IMG/VR virus record: IMGVR_UViG_3300044844_000961
Span: 1 to 43,936 of that record
Length of the DNA: 43,936 nucleotides
Reading direction: 5' to 3' (one strand)
From: a virus
Shown: piece by piece, positions 23,352 to 30,587 of the stretch
Numbering within the stretch: position 1 is the first letter of the stretch
Layout of the letters: each line of letters begins with the position of its first letter
Notes under the pieces: generated by a model
Databases searched by the model: none
The model's input: the letters and a program-made list of their open reading frames with translations, nothing else
What the model was told of the DNA's origin: nothing
Position numbers and translations under genes: made by a program

Positions 23352-23567
23352 ATGAGAAATCTAAATCAGTATTCCGACACGGAAATCATTGAACGCCTCG
23401 CGAATGCGATGGTTACTGGCGCAAATTGCGGAGGTCACACAAAAGCGCATTACAACTATGTGGCGGTAGATGAATACCGAGCCGAACTTGAATCGCGTGG
23501 AGTTTCCATTCCAAGCAATAAGGAACTCTATGCACAGGGGGCATTTAACGGAGTTGGAAGTTGGTAA
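23352..23567 (+). CDS. Small early protein, unknown function
   Basis: From ATG 23,352 this is a 71-residue protein (MRNLNQYSDTEIIERLANAM). The start is set by the AC-run leader; an earlier in-frame ATG at 23,301 lies inside the hairpin. It ends with SNKELYAQGAFNGVGSW. Its composition is ordinary for a soluble small protein. No family is recognised. Confidence 0.7.
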   Translation: MRNLNQYSDTEIIERLANAMVTGANCGGHTKAHYNYVAVDEYRAELESRGVSIPSNKELYAQGAFNGVGSW

Positions 23568-23576
23568 TTACAAAAT

Positions 23577-23834
23577 ATGAGCAAAGTATTCCGCATTACT
23601 GGATCGTCCTCCCTTCAAGCCATGATCGACGCAATCGACAAATACGAGCCAACTGAAAAAGAGTTGGACGAATTTGAAGAGGCGATGCGACTCGGCCCGC
23701 CAAAAGAACCTAAACCGCGCAAGTCAGCGAAGTTGGTTCCTAAAAAAGAACCTGCAATCAATCAGCTAAATATAGCTGGCATGGCATCGAGCTTCAAAAA
23801 GTTCTGCGATAGCCACGGCTACATTTGCAGTTGA
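23577..23834 (+). CDS. Small early protein, unknown function
   Basis: This 85-residue protein has an acidic helical N-terminal half (DAIDKYEPTEKELDEFEEAM) and a Lys/Pro-rich centre (PPKEPKPRKSAKLVPKKEP). It is the last gene before the strong terminator at 23,845. The C-terminal segment FKKFCDSHGYICS carries two Cys. No family is recognised. Confidence 0.7.
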   Translation: MSKVFRITGSSSLQAMIDAIDKYEPTEKELDEFEEAMRLGPPKEPKPRKSAKLVPKKEPAINQLNIAGMASSFKKFCDSHGYICS

Positions 23835-23844
23835 TAAAACGCAC

Positions 23845-23882
23845 ATCCCGTCCCTGCTTCGGCAGGGGCGGGATTTTTTTTT
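23845..23882 (+). terminator. Strong intrinsic terminator of the first early operon
   Basis: A long GC stem (ATCCCGtCCCTGC with GCAGGGgCGGGAT) closes on a TTCG tetraloop and is followed by nine T. It ends the plus-strand early operon and overlaps the stop of the convergent minus-strand gene. Confidence 0.93.
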
Positions 23883-24426
23883 AGTTTTCGCAAGACCAAC
23901 TCTCGGTCTGCACTTTCAAGCGCGGCATCGGCTCGTCCGAAGAAAAACTGCGGTCAAAGAACAGAACCCTATTCGTCGGCTGAATCGTTAGCCGTCCGTT
24001 GTCGAGTTCGATAAACATAAACTCTTTCGCCTGCTCTGGCTCGTCGCTGAATCCGTCTTCCATCGGAGCGACTGTGAACAAGTAGTCTCCATCATACGAC
24101 TTGCCGCCCACCATTGCCCTGCATCGAAGTCCTCGGAGGTAAGTGTATTCATGCGCCACCCACTCGTATCCGTAGCAATCCCACATCTGCGCTTGTTCCG
24201 GCGACCATTCCGGCTCTGCGTCCTCGCGAAACGCGATGGCGTGTGGTGGCAACTCGCGATAGACTGCGCCAAAATCAAAGCGGATATTGCACCCCCAAGT
24301 TCGACCGGGCCTACTGACTAGCCCGAACCAGATAACATCCACAAAGCCGCAGGGCTGTTCGTGTGTGAACCGTGAATCAATGAAAACATATTTGTGTTTC
24401 GGTAGTGATCCAATCAATCGCGCCAT
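23881..24426 (-). CDS. Isolated minus-strand early-region protein, unknown function
   Basis: This 181-residue protein is the only minus-strand gene inside the early region. It is rich in aromatic residues and acidic clusters (MWDCYGYEWVAHEYTYLRG, AEPEWSPEQAQMWDC), with a beta-rich C-terminal third ending in a Phe/Arg pattern VLFFDRSFSSDEPMPRLKV. The gene is convergent with the operon before it and faces the control region behind it, so it may be a lysogenic or moron-like gene. No family is recognised. Confidence 0.7.
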   Translation of the reverse strand: MARLIGSLPKHKYVFIDSRFTHEQPCGFVDVIWFGLVSRPGRTWGCNIRFDFGAVYRELPPHAIAFREDAEPEWSPEQAQMWDCYGYEWVAHEYTYLRGLRCRAMVGGKSYDGDYLFTVAPMEDGFSDEPEQAKEFMFIELDNGRLTIQPTNRVLFFDRSFSSDEPMPRLKVQTESWSCEN

Positions 24427-24450
24427 ACAATTTCGCGCCTGTTGTCAGTT

Positions 24451-24604
24451 CTTGCGTAACTTTTCACCCAAAAACTTACGCAAGCTCACGCATGAGACAT
24501 TGAAAAAATGCTCATCCAAATTGAATCTTCGCGCCCTCGCCGGAACCTCCTAGCTCCGTGTCCTCAAAAAGATTCCTTATGGGGGGGGTATGCGCTTGCG
24601 TAAG
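24451..24604. promoter_or_regulatory. CTTGCGTAA inverted and direct sites
   Basis: CTTGCGTAA (24,451-24,459) and TTACGCAAG (24,476-24,484) form an inverted pair with a 16-base gap. A third copy CTTGCGTAAG lies at 24,595-24,604. They lie between the minus-strand gene and the second early operon. A protein-binding or replication role is likely; a G run of eight (24,581-24,588) lies between them. Confidence 0.6.
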
Positions 24605-24677
24605 TCATTGAGACACAATGGCACAGCGTTTTATAGGGCGATTTGTGCAACGCGCATCGCAATTTTGAAATGCGAAC

Positions 24678-24718
24678 AACGCAATGAAACGCAATGAAAC
24701 GCAATGGAAGCGCAATGT
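24678..24718 (+). repeat. 10-bp direct repeats (AACGCAATGA)
   Basis: Units AACGCAATGA, AACGCAATGA and AACGCAATGG follow each other every 10 bases, with a fourth (GCGCAATGT) 11 bases later. A one-helical-turn period places all copies on one face of DNA, as in iterons or multi-site operators. The same AACGCAATG occurs next to the operator at 33,192. This lies in the 409-base gene-free gap 24,427-24,835, which may hold an origin or regulatory array. Confidence 0.8.
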
Positions 24719-24783
24719 CGCAACACATCGATCAATGCGAAAACACACGCACGACAGAAAAAAAACTTTTTTAAAAAAAAATA

Positions 24784-24812
24784 TTGACGAGGTGTGTGAC
24801 ACCTGAGAGATT
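24784..24812 (+). promoter_or_regulatory. Promoter with operator GGTGTGTGACACC
   Basis: TTGACG (24,784-24,789) follows an A-tract (AAAAAAAAATAT) and precedes the palindrome GGTGTGTGACACC (24,791-24,803), which sits between the -35 and a weak -10. The gene 24,836 begins 24 bases further on. A repressor at the palindrome would block this promoter, possibly the RHH protein encoded by that gene. Confidence 0.6.
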
Positions 24813-24835
24813 CACCTTTCAATCAACCCCAATCA

Positions 24836-25048
24836 ATGCCAAACCAACGCTCCACAAACAAAATTCGCGTCACAGTTCCTATGGAAAAGTGGCTCGAAAA
24901 GGAAATTAGCGAGGAATGCAAGCGCACGGGTATGGACAGGGTTGCTTTAATTAAAGCGGCGTGCGCTTCCTACCTCGAAAATCATATTAGACCTCACACC
25001 CATGCAAGTAAACCTACCCAGCCAGCTAAAAAACCAATTAGAAACTGA
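24836..25048 (+). CDS. Ribbon-helix-helix (CopG-like) regulator
   Basis: This 70-residue protein has a basic strand followed by two helices: KIRVTVPMEKWLEKEISEEC, then GMDRVALIKAACASYLE, the pattern of ribbon-helix-helix DNA-binding proteins. It is first in the second early operon, directly after the operator promoter, so it may regulate itself. It overlaps the next gene by 47 bases. The start uses the leader CAATCAACCCCAATCA seen elsewhere, without a Shine-Dalgarno sequence. Confidence 0.78.
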   Translation: MPNQRSTNKIRVTVPMEKWLEKEISEECKRTGMDRVALIKAACASYLENHIRPHTHASKPTQPAKKPIRN

Positions 25049-25367
25049 TGCTGTTTCCCTCGGCATTCCCCTCGAAAATCTTATTCTGTCGGCTCTACAT
25101 TTCTATTTTGTAGATAGGGTGTCAGACACCAATAAGCGGATTGCGTATAGCACAACCGAGACAGCAGAGATGATTGGCGTATCCACAAAGACCATTCTGC
25201 GCTTAGTAGCCAGAGGATTGTTAAAGCCGCTCCCTGACTCGACGCGGCGTTACATTTTTTCGGAAAAGGAAATCGAAAGGTATGTGGCGGACGCCACAGG
25301 TCGAACCTCCGAGAAGGTTTCCCCCGCAACCCGAAGGGTGCAGGGGAAACGCACACGACGGCACTAG
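25002..25367 (+). CDS. RHH-like plus excisionase-type HTH protein
   Basis: This 121-residue protein has an N-terminal ribbon-helix-helix-like part (NLPSQLKNQLETDAVSLG) and a MerR/excisionase-type HTH (IAYSTTETAEMIGVSTKTIL, then RRYIFSEKEIERYV) at about residues 45-95. The tail is basic (RRVQGKRTRRH). The palindrome GGTGTCAGACACC (25,118-25,130) falls inside the gene. It could act as a transcription regulator or a recombination directionality factor; the second is favoured by HTH type and small size, but integrase is far away. Confidence 0.75.
   Translation: MQVNLPSQLKNQLETDAVSLGIPLENLILSALHFYFVDRVSDTNKRIAYSTTETAEMIGVSTKTILRLVARGLLKPLPDSTRRYIFSEKEIERYVADATGRTSEKVSPATRRVQGKRTRRH
25118..25130. 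promoter_or_regulatory. Palindrome GGTGTCAGACACC (operator/stoperator candidate)
   Basis: A perfect 13-bp palindrome about its centre, one of five related sites in the genome. It lies within the coding sequence of the RHH/HTH gene. Together with the site at 25,437 it would place repressor along the transcribed region, as stoperators do. Confidence 0.6.
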
Positions 25368-25401
25368 AAGTGCCAGTAGTAGAAGCAACACACAAAAAAC
25401 C
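25317..25401 (+). promoter_or_regulatory. Early leader module: hairpin plus AC-rich run
   Basis: GTTTCCCC (25,317-25,324) pairs with GGGGAAAC (25,343-25,350), with an inner CCC-GAA-GGG. Then comes GCACACGAC and, further on, CAACACACAAAAAACC before ATG 25,402. It overlaps the end of the preceding gene. The design matches the other early leaders. Confidence 0.6.
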
Positions 25402-26286
25402 ATGAGGCAACAACTATTCACCCCAAACGCATCTGCGGTGTCTGACACCGCGATTGCAATGGTCGAAGAAAAATCAATGGAGATTCTGCCGCCAAACGCT
25501 GTTGAGGCGATGGCAAGGGCCGAAATCGACATTCAGATCAGCACCGCACACCGATTTCCTCGGACGCTTGCGGGATTCAAGAAACGCGCAGTCGATATGG
25601 TCACGATTGACGAGGAAACCGCATTGTCCTGCATCTACTCGCGTCCTGTGGGCATGAAGAACGGCAAGCAGACCTACGCCGAAGGACTATCCGTTCGCAT
25701 GGCTGAAATCATTGGCGCGGCATACGGCAACCTTCGGGTTGGAGCAACACTCATCGAGCAGACGGAGAGATTCGTTCGGGCGAGGGGCTATGCTCACGAC
25801 CTAGAGGCGAACTTTGCGGCGACCAGTGAAGTCATTGAGTCAACCGTCAAGCGCGATGGAACACCATACGACGAGCGAATGCGCGTTGTGATCGCGAAGG
25901 CGTGTCTCGCAAAAGCTCTGCGTGACGCGACATTCAAGGTCGTTCCTCGCGCTTTGTGCAAGCCTGTCGAGAACGAGGCGAAGCGCATTGCAATTGGTGA
26001 CGCGAAGACCCTCGAAACACGGCGCAAAGCAGTTTTTGAGTGGGTGGCGAAAATCAATGTCGCGCCAGAGCGAGTGTTCACGGCTCTCGGCGTCGAAGGC
26101 GAGGAGGACATCGGCGTGGACGAACTCAAGATTCTCTTGGGTCTGCACACCGCCATCAAAGACGGCGAAGTTACAATTGATGAGGCTTTTCCTCGCGTTG
26201 TTGCAAAAGCCGCCACACCGAAACGACTCAAAAAGGAGGAACCAAGCGATGACGGAGCAACTGTCATTGTTCCTGACCAACAATAA
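25402..26286 (+). CDS. Candidate single-strand annealing recombination protein
   Basis: From ATG 25,402 this is a 294-residue protein. The core FPRTLAGFKKRAVDMVTIDEE, YAEGLSVRMAEIIGAAYGNL, YAHDLEANFAATSEV and AKALRDATFKVVPRAL is a pattern I recall from phage recombination proteins of the RecT/SSAP type. The C-terminal region (ERVFTALGVEGEEDIGVDEL, LGLHTAIKDGEVTIDEAF) also fits such proteins. Its neighbours, a winged-helix protein and an exonuclease, support an annealing role. The start is chosen by the AC-rich leader; an in-frame start at 25,282 would lie within the previous gene. Motif evidence is moderate. Confidence 0.75.
   Translation: MRQQLFTPNASAVSDTAIAMVEEKSMEILPPNAVEAMARAEIDIQISTAHRFPRTLAGFKKRAVDMVTIDEETALSCIYSRPVGMKNGKQTYAEGLSVRMAEIIGAAYGNLRVGATLIEQTERFVRARGYAHDLEANFAATSEVIESTVKRDGTPYDERMRVVIAKACLAKALRDATFKVVPRALCKPVENEAKRIAIGDAKTLETRRKAVFEWVAKINVAPERVFTALGVEGEEDIGVDELKILLGLHTAIKDGEVTIDEAFPRVVAKAATPKRLKKEEPSDDGATVIVPDQQ
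25437..25449. promoter_or_regulatory. Palindrome GGTGTCTGACACC (operator/stoperator candidate)
   Basis: A perfect 13-bp palindrome at the start of the recombination gene, encoding part of SAVSDTA. It is one of the five related sites. A repressor here would block elongation or initiation near the start of the operon. Confidence 0.6.
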
Positions 26287-26560
26287 CGCCGAAAACCCCC
26301 TTGTCTCCGCTTTGCGGGGGCAAGGTTGGGTGACGGCGAAACGGTTGAGTTTCCATCTAGGGACAGGAGATCGCGAGCTTCGCGCAATGGCGGAGGCTTC
26401 TCGCGGCGAAATCATCAGCGGACAGAAGGGCTACAAGCTCTCTGCCGAAGCAACATTAGACGAGATCGACCACGCGGCGAATTGGTTGATTTCACAAGGA
26501 AAAAAGATGCTTGAGCGCGGCATCGAAATTCGCCGCAGAGCGCATCAAAAAATCAAATGA
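26249..26560 (+). CDS. Winged-helix-like small protein in recombination operon
   Basis: From ATG 26,249 with ribosome-binding site AAAAGGAGG this is 103 residues (MTEQLSLFL). It reads GWVTAKRLSFHLGTGDRELR, then GEIISGQKGYKLSAEATLDEI and ISQGKKMLERGIEIRRRAHQ. The layout (helix, helix, beta-wing GYKL, long helix) suggests a DNA-binding winged helix, commonly found between SSAP and exonuclease genes of phages. It overlaps the upstream gene by 38 bases and the next by 4. Confidence 0.78.
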   Translation: MTEQLSLFLTNNNAENPLVSALRGQGWVTAKRLSFHLGTGDRELRAMAEASRGEIISGQKGYKLSAEATLDEIDHAANWLISQGKKMLERGIEIRRRAHQKIK

Positions 26561-27648
26561 ACACACACACACACGACACACTAATTGAAGATGAGCGGAG
26601 CGGCTTGCCGTCTGCCTCTAACACCGAAGCCCTTCTGCTCTGCCCTGCGCGTTGGCGCATGGAAAAGATGGTGGGGATTGAAGAAGAACGCAGTGAAATT
26701 GCGGATCGCGGAACACGCATCCATTCGGCAATTGAAACAGGCAAGGGCGACGATTTAAGCGCGGAGGATTTTGCAGAGGCGCGATTGATCGTGAGCCACG
26801 AAACCGAGGCGATCACGGCTTGGTGCTTGCAGATCGGAGCGGATGATGTCGAGAGGACAATCCGCGAAGAAAGAATGTGGATGAAGATTGACGGCAAGCC
26901 CGCATTCAGCGGAAAGCCGGACGCTGTTCACATTGTCGGCAAGCATGGATTGGTTGTCGATTACAAGACGGGATTCAAGCGAGTGACAGACGCGAGTGAG
27001 AATCCGCAAATTGCGGCTCTGGCGGTTCTGGCGGCTCAAGAATACGGGCTGGAATCGGTTCGCGGAATTATCATTCACTCTCGGTTCGGCGTGACGGCGG
27101 CAGATTTTGAAATCTCCGATTTGAACTATTGGACGCACACGCTCCGAATGATGCTTCGCAACGCGCAGGATGAAACGCTTCCTCCTGTTGCTGGTGAAAA
27201 GCAGTGCGCGTATTGCCGAGCATTCGCCATGTGTCCAGCGGCACGGAAGAATGTTGCCGATGTCTTTAACGGAGCGGTTGCGCCAGTGATTTCTCCGCGT
27301 GAATTAGAGGTCTTTCCTTTAGTCGAAAAATACATCGCGGAGCGGCGGCGTCTGGCGAAGCTCGCGCTGAAAAGCGGCGTCGAAATTGAGGGCTGGCAAC
27401 TCGGAACTCCGAAGCGTCTTTGCAAGGTTACGGACATCAGCAAGGCGTGGGAGATTGTTGACGGCAAAATCCCCGTCGAAGCGTTTGTTGGATGTTGCGA
27501 TGTCTCCGTTCCAAAAGCGGCTGATGCGCTGGCGAAGGGCTTAAACATTGGCAAGAAGGCGGCTCGCGTTCAGTTGGAAGAACTGTGGGCAGAGTGCATG
27601 ACGGTGACTGAATCCGAGGCTCCCTTGTCGCGAAAGGAGGTTAAATGA
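26557..27648 (+). CDS. Cas4/RecB-type PD-(D/E)XK exonuclease
   Basis: This 363-residue protein has the RecB-family nuclease core: GTRIHSAIE (His 56), FSGKPDAVHIV (Asp 122), VVDYKTGF (Asp 135, Lys 137) and a QIAALAVLAAQEYG helix. A Cys at 29 (LLLCPARW) with three near 207-216 (KQCAYCRAFAMCPA) matches the Fe-S cluster pattern of Cas4/AddB-type nucleases. It is a likely 5'-3' exonuclease partner for the annealing protein. The ATG overlaps the upstream stop (ATGA). Its first codons are themselves an AC repeat (NTHTHDT). Confidence 0.88.
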   Translation: MNTHTHDTLIEDERSGLPSASNTEALLLCPARWRMEKMVGIEEERSEIADRGTRIHSAIETGKGDDLSAEDFAEARLIVSHETEAITAWCLQIGADDVERTIREERMWMKIDGKPAFSGKPDAVHIVGKHGLVVDYKTGFKRVTDASENPQIAALAVLAAQEYGLESVRGIIIHSRFGVTAADFEISDLNYWTHTLRMMLRNAQDETLPPVAGEKQCAYCRAFAMCPAARKNVADVFNGAVAPVISPRELEVFPLVEKYIAERRRLAKLALKSGVEIEGWQLGTPKRLCKVTDISKAWEIVDGKIPVEAFVGCCDVSVPKAADALAKGLNIGKKAARVQLEELWAECMTVTESEAPLSRKEVK

Positions 27649-27887
27649 AAAAGCGCGTTCAGGCCAAAGCCAAGGTGTCGCCCATCAAGCGCAACATCCC
27701 GATTCCGACTCATCGGGCGGGCAAAAACATTGAACTCATCGTGCGAATGAGTGTTGGCGATTGCATCGTTGTTTCAACACGGGCGGAAGCGAATGGCTTG
27801 TTTGTTGCGGCACGGCGACACGGCAAAATAAAATTGTTATCCAGAGCCGCCGAGCATGGCGACATCTGCGTTTGGAGGGTCAAATGA
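27645..27887 (+). CDS. Small basic protein, unknown function
   Basis: This 80-residue protein starts at ATG 27,645 with AAAGGAGG upstream. The first 30 residues are basic (KKRVQAKAKVSPIKRNIPIP); the rest reads VGDCIVVSTRAEANGLFVAA and GKIKLLSRAAEHGDICVWRVK, a compact alpha/beta unit found in phage recombination clusters. It overlaps both neighbours by 4 bases. Function unknown. Confidence 0.78.
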   Translation: MKKRVQAKAKVSPIKRNIPIPTHRAGKNIELIVRMSVGDCIVVSTRAEANGLFVAARRHGKIKLLSRAAEHGDICVWRVK

Positions 27888-28213
27888 TAGCACGACTCTC
27901 TTACCGAAATGTGGAAATGAACAAGACCGAGGCGCGATTCGCGCAGTGGTTGGACATCGGGATTCGTGAGGGGCGATTCGTTGCGCGATACTTTGAGGAC
28001 ATTACCTTGAGGATTGGCGACAATTGCCGCTACACGCCTGATTTTGCGGTCTTGTGCGCCGACATGAGCTTTCGGTTCTACGAGGTCAAGGGTTTTTGGC
28101 GCGACGATGCGCGAGTCAAAATCAAAGCCGCCGCAAGCAAGTTCAATATGTTCCCTTTCTTTGCGGTTCAGTGGAAGGGCGGCACTTGGGAAGTGGAGGA
28201 AATCAAGCCATGA
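27884..28213 (+). CDS. DUF1064-like PD-(D/E)XK endonuclease
   Basis: From ATG 27,884 (ATGA overlap) this is 109 residues. NKTEARFAQWLD gives Glu 16, YTPDFAV gives Pro-Asp 52-53, and FRFYEVKGFWRDDARVKIKAA gives Glu 67 and Lys 69: the PD-(D/E)XK arrangement of DUF1064 proteins. It probably acts as a small structure- or ssDNA-specific endonuclease in recombination, in place of RusA. The starting codon upstream at 27,761 is in the previous gene and not used. Confidence 0.82.
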   Translation: MIARLSYRNVEMNKTEARFAQWLDIGIREGRFVARYFEDITLRIGDNCRYTPDFAVLCADMSFRFYEVKGFWRDDARVKIKAAASKFNMFPFFAVQWKGGTWEVEEIKP

Positions 28214-28431
28214 GCGTTCCATTCGACATCCGCGTATATGTGCAAGGGAAACCTGTTGAGGTCGAGAGCGTGGCGATCACTTGTCTAGGCTTGCAACCAT
28301 CGGCGTCTCCATCATCCAAGCTCGAAATCAAGGTCAATGTGCCTTGGGCATTGGGCGGGGAAGTTCCAAAAGATCATAGCGGGCCGAAACTCAAACTCCG
28401 AACCAAGAAGGGAGTTTCTGATGCCCAATAG
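28210..28431 (+). CDS. Small early protein, unknown function
   Basis: From ATG 28,210 (ATGA overlap with the endonuclease) this is 73 residues: MSVPFDIRVYVQGKPVEVES. It is beta-rich at the start with a Lys-rich end (KDHSGPKLKLRTKKGVSDAQ). It overlaps the next gene by 11 bases. No family is recognised. Confidence 0.72.
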   Translation: MSVPFDIRVYVQGKPVEVESVAITCLGLQPSASPSSKLEIKVNVPWALGGEVPKDHSGPKLKLRTKKGVSDAQ

Positions 28432-29083
28432 AATGTTGCGCGATTGGACGGACAGCTTGAAATTCGACGCCATTCACCCAGCCTGCGAGCAGTTGTTTGT
28501 TAGGCTGTTAATGAAAGCCGATGACTACGGGCGGATGTTTGCAGAGGAGCGCATGATTCGCTCACTTTGTTACCCCCTTGGGGGCATGGAGGGCATCGAC
28601 TTCGCTTTTGTGATAGGCGAGTTGGAAAAGCGCGGATTGATTTCGTGCTACGAAAACGGAGGCAGGAGATACCTTTCAATCATCAATTGGGGTCAGCGTT
28701 TCCGTGGTTCCAAGCCAAAATTCCCTGCGCCAGAAGGAGAGGATGCGAAGTGGTTGCCCTTACCGACTACGACTACGACTACGACTACGCCTTCGTCTTC
28801 GACTACGACTACGACTACGCCTACGACTACGGCGGCTGAAAACGGCGAGTCGCCGCAAGTCGCCGCGAGTGGCGGCGATTTGTTTGGCGATCCGGCAGAC
28901 GAGGAGGAATGGCTAAACGGCTTGCGGCGTCAGTTTCCCGACAGGGATGTTGACGGCGAGTTCAAGACATTCCGCGCTTACTGCGCCAAGAAGGGAACAG
29001 CGGCTAATCGCAGAGGCTTCATTGGCTGGCTCAAGAAGGCATCCACCGCCGTTCGCGGCAGAAAGGAGCGTTTTGGTTACTAG
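28421..29083 (+). CDS. Replication initiator-like protein (DnaD/primosome type)
   Basis: From ATG 28,421 (GGGAG upstream) this is 220 residues. MPNRMLRDWTDSLKFDAIHP, RLLMKADDYGRMFAEERMIRSLCYPL and ELEKRGLISCYENGGRRYLSI are winged-helix features of phage replication initiators. A Thr/Pro/Ser linker (about 116-139, encoded by a 6-base repeat) leads to a C-terminal helical part with DEEEWLNGLRRQFPDRDVDGEF and RGFIGWLKKA, as in DnaD-like proteins. It likely binds origin DNA and recruits the DnaC-like loader encoded next. Confidence 0.8.
   Translation: MPNRMLRDWTDSLKFDAIHPACEQLFVRLLMKADDYGRMFAEERMIRSLCYPLGGMEGIDFAFVIGELEKRGLISCYENGGRRYLSIINWGQRFRGSKPKFPAPEGEDAKWLPLPTTTTTTTTPSSSTTTTTTPTTTAAENGESPQVAASGGDLFGDPADEEEWLNGLRRQFPDRDVDGEFKTFRAYCAKKGTAANRRGFIGWLKKASTAVRGRKERFGY
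28765..28830 (+). repeat. GACTAC hexamer microsatellite in the initiator gene
   Basis: Eleven 6-base units of the GACTAC type, several with substitutions (GCCTTC, GTCTTC, GCCTAC), encode the Thr-rich linker. The period is a multiple of three, so slippage changes linker length without breaking the frame. Confidence 0.85.
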
Positions 29084-29810
29084 CTGTCCCGAATGCGGCG
29101 TGGAGTTCACGCCCGAAACGGTGGAGTGGAATGGTCGCGTTGTATTCCGGCAACAATACTGTTTCTCATGCGCTGAAAGCCTCCAGAAACGCCGCGACGA
29201 GCAAGAGAAGGCAAAGGAGGCAGAGGAAGCAACAAAACGCGCTGGCGAGGCTTTTGACGCAATCTGCCCGCCACTGTATCGAGAAACCGACTTGTCCCGA
29301 CTTCCCGCGCCGTTTCGCGATGAAGCAATCGGGTGGGAGTGGAGCGCAAAGGGGCTTGGGCTTGTCGGCATGGCTGGCAAGGGCAAAACCCGCGCCGCCT
29401 ACCACATCTGCCATCGAATGCTCGTCTCAGGCAAACGAGTCGCCGCAACCTCCGCGCCAATGTTTGCTCGGTTGTGCGTCGATCAGTTTTCCGACGACAA
29501 AAAGCGCAGGGCTGAAGCGGAAGCCCAAATCAAATCCATCTACAAAGCCGACATCTGGTTTCTGGACGATCTCGGCAAGCAACGCATGACGGATCGCGGC
29601 GAAATGGAACTCTATGCGGTGCTGGAACACCGCACAGCATCACTCCTACCGACCATCTGGACGGCAAACGCAAAGAGCGCGGTTTTGCTTCAAATGTTCT
29701 CCGAGGACAGAGGCGAACCAATCATGCGCCGACTCATAGATTTCTCACGGATCGTAGCGGTCTGGCGAGACACCCCCGAACAACAACAAACACACACACA
29801 CACGACATGA
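29073..29810 (+). CDS. DnaC/IstB-like helicase loader ATPase
   Basis: The TTG at 29,073 is preferred: AAAGGAG lies 5-7 bases before it and it gives MVTSCPECG, with a Zn-type quartet C5, C8, C30, C33. The 245-residue protein has Walker A GMAGKGKT (99-106), Walker B IWFLDD (161-166) and a downstream IWTANAKSA sensor. This is the AAA+ loader that places host DnaB-type helicase. It overlaps the initiator gene by 11 bases. No phage helicase is visible, so host DnaB would be used. Confidence 0.85.
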   Translation: MVTSCPECGVEFTPETVEWNGRVVFRQQYCFSCAESLQKRRDEQEKAKEAEEATKRAGEAFDAICPPLYRETDLSRLPAPFRDEAIGWEWSAKGLGLVGMAGKGKTRAAYHICHRMLVSGKRVAATSAPMFARLCVDQFSDDKKRRAEAEAQIKSIYKADIWFLDDLGKQRMTDRGEMELYAVLEHRTASLLPTIWTANAKSAVLLQMFSEDRGEPIMRRLIDFSRIVAVWRDTPEQQQTHTHTT

Positions 29811-30430
29811 AAAACGCAGAAATTGAAATCGGTGGCGCAATAGCCACCAACGAACAAATCGTAACGACATCAGAATTGATGCCACTGGCCCCTGTCATCG
29901 CACTCAAGGAGTTCAAGCGCGGTTGCGGATACCGCAAAAAAGGCGGCACATACATGGTGGACTTGTCCCCACAAGAAGTGCCAACCGAAGGCTTCCCATT
30001 TGAGTTAAGCGTCTGCCCTTGTTGCAACGCAGGAATCAAGTTTTCTCGGGGCTTCCAATGGATTCAGCCGCGCCTTTTGTTTGGCGACGAGTCGTTGCCG
30101 GAACGGGCAGGATTGATTTGGATTGGCGGGAAGTTTTATTCCACGCCAAAGCACTTTATTGACGAGGCGCGAACTCTCGGCGTGTCACGGCGCATTGCAA
30201 CCGTTCCGCGAGGCTTGGTGCTTGGAGAAACCAAAATCTATCTCGCTCACTTAAGCGCATTCCCGAACGCTTTGCCGTCCAAAGCTGGCGTCTTCGCATC
30301 CTTCGTGCCGACCAAGTTGCAGTATGTGGTCAAGGACGATGACACCGACGCAAAGTTGTATGCGGTGCAAAAACGCGGGATTGAGGCGATCACGGTCACG
30401 CCAGCGGATTCAATGTTTGGAGATGAATAA
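29807..30430 (+). CDS. Conserved early protein with Cys pair, unknown function
   Basis: This 207-residue protein starts after a perfect AACACACACACACACACGAC leader. It has GCGYRKKGGTYMV, CPCC (at about 70-73), KFSRGFQWIQPRLLF and ERAGLIWIGGKFYSTPKHFIDEARTLGVSRRI. The block is one I associate with widespread phage early proteins with a Zn-binding knuckle; the enzymatic role is unknown. The leader lies inside the end of the preceding gene. Confidence 0.82.
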   Translation: MKNAEIEIGGAIATNEQIVTTSELMPLAPVIALKEFKRGCGYRKKGGTYMVDLSPQEVPTEGFPFELSVCPCCNAGIKFSRGFQWIQPRLLFGDESLPERAGLIWIGGKFYSTPKHFIDEARTLGVSRRIATVPRGLVLGETKIYLAHLSAFPNALPSKAGVFASFVPTKLQYVVKDDDTDAKLYAVQKRGIEAITVTPADSMFGDE

Positions 30431-30587
30431 GCCATCGCCAAAGCAACTGGCATTCGCAATCATTGTTGCCGTGGCGTTATTCGCCACGGCAATCGTGATG
30501 ACGATTGTGGAACAAATCCATAACTCTCAAAAACCAAAGTTCGATGCCTGCAAAAAGTGCGGGAGTATCAGTCGATTCGCGTTCTGA
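30423..30587 (+). CDS. Small membrane protein with CxxC
   Basis: From ATG 30,423 this is 54 residues: a short Lys start (MNKPSPK), one hydrophobic segment (LAFAIIVAVALFATAIVMTIV), then a tail with DACKKCGSISRF. It overlaps the upstream stop by 8 bases and the next start by one (TGATG). Probably a membrane-anchored early protein; function unknown. Confidence 0.65.
   Translation: MNKPSPKQLAFAIIVAVALFATAIVMTIVEQIHNSQKPKFDACKKCGSISRFAF

Noticed and set aside
24678-24718. CRISPR array
   Set aside because: Repeats are only 10 bp, contiguous and lack spacers; no CRISPR-type repeat-spacer pattern exists anywhere in the window.
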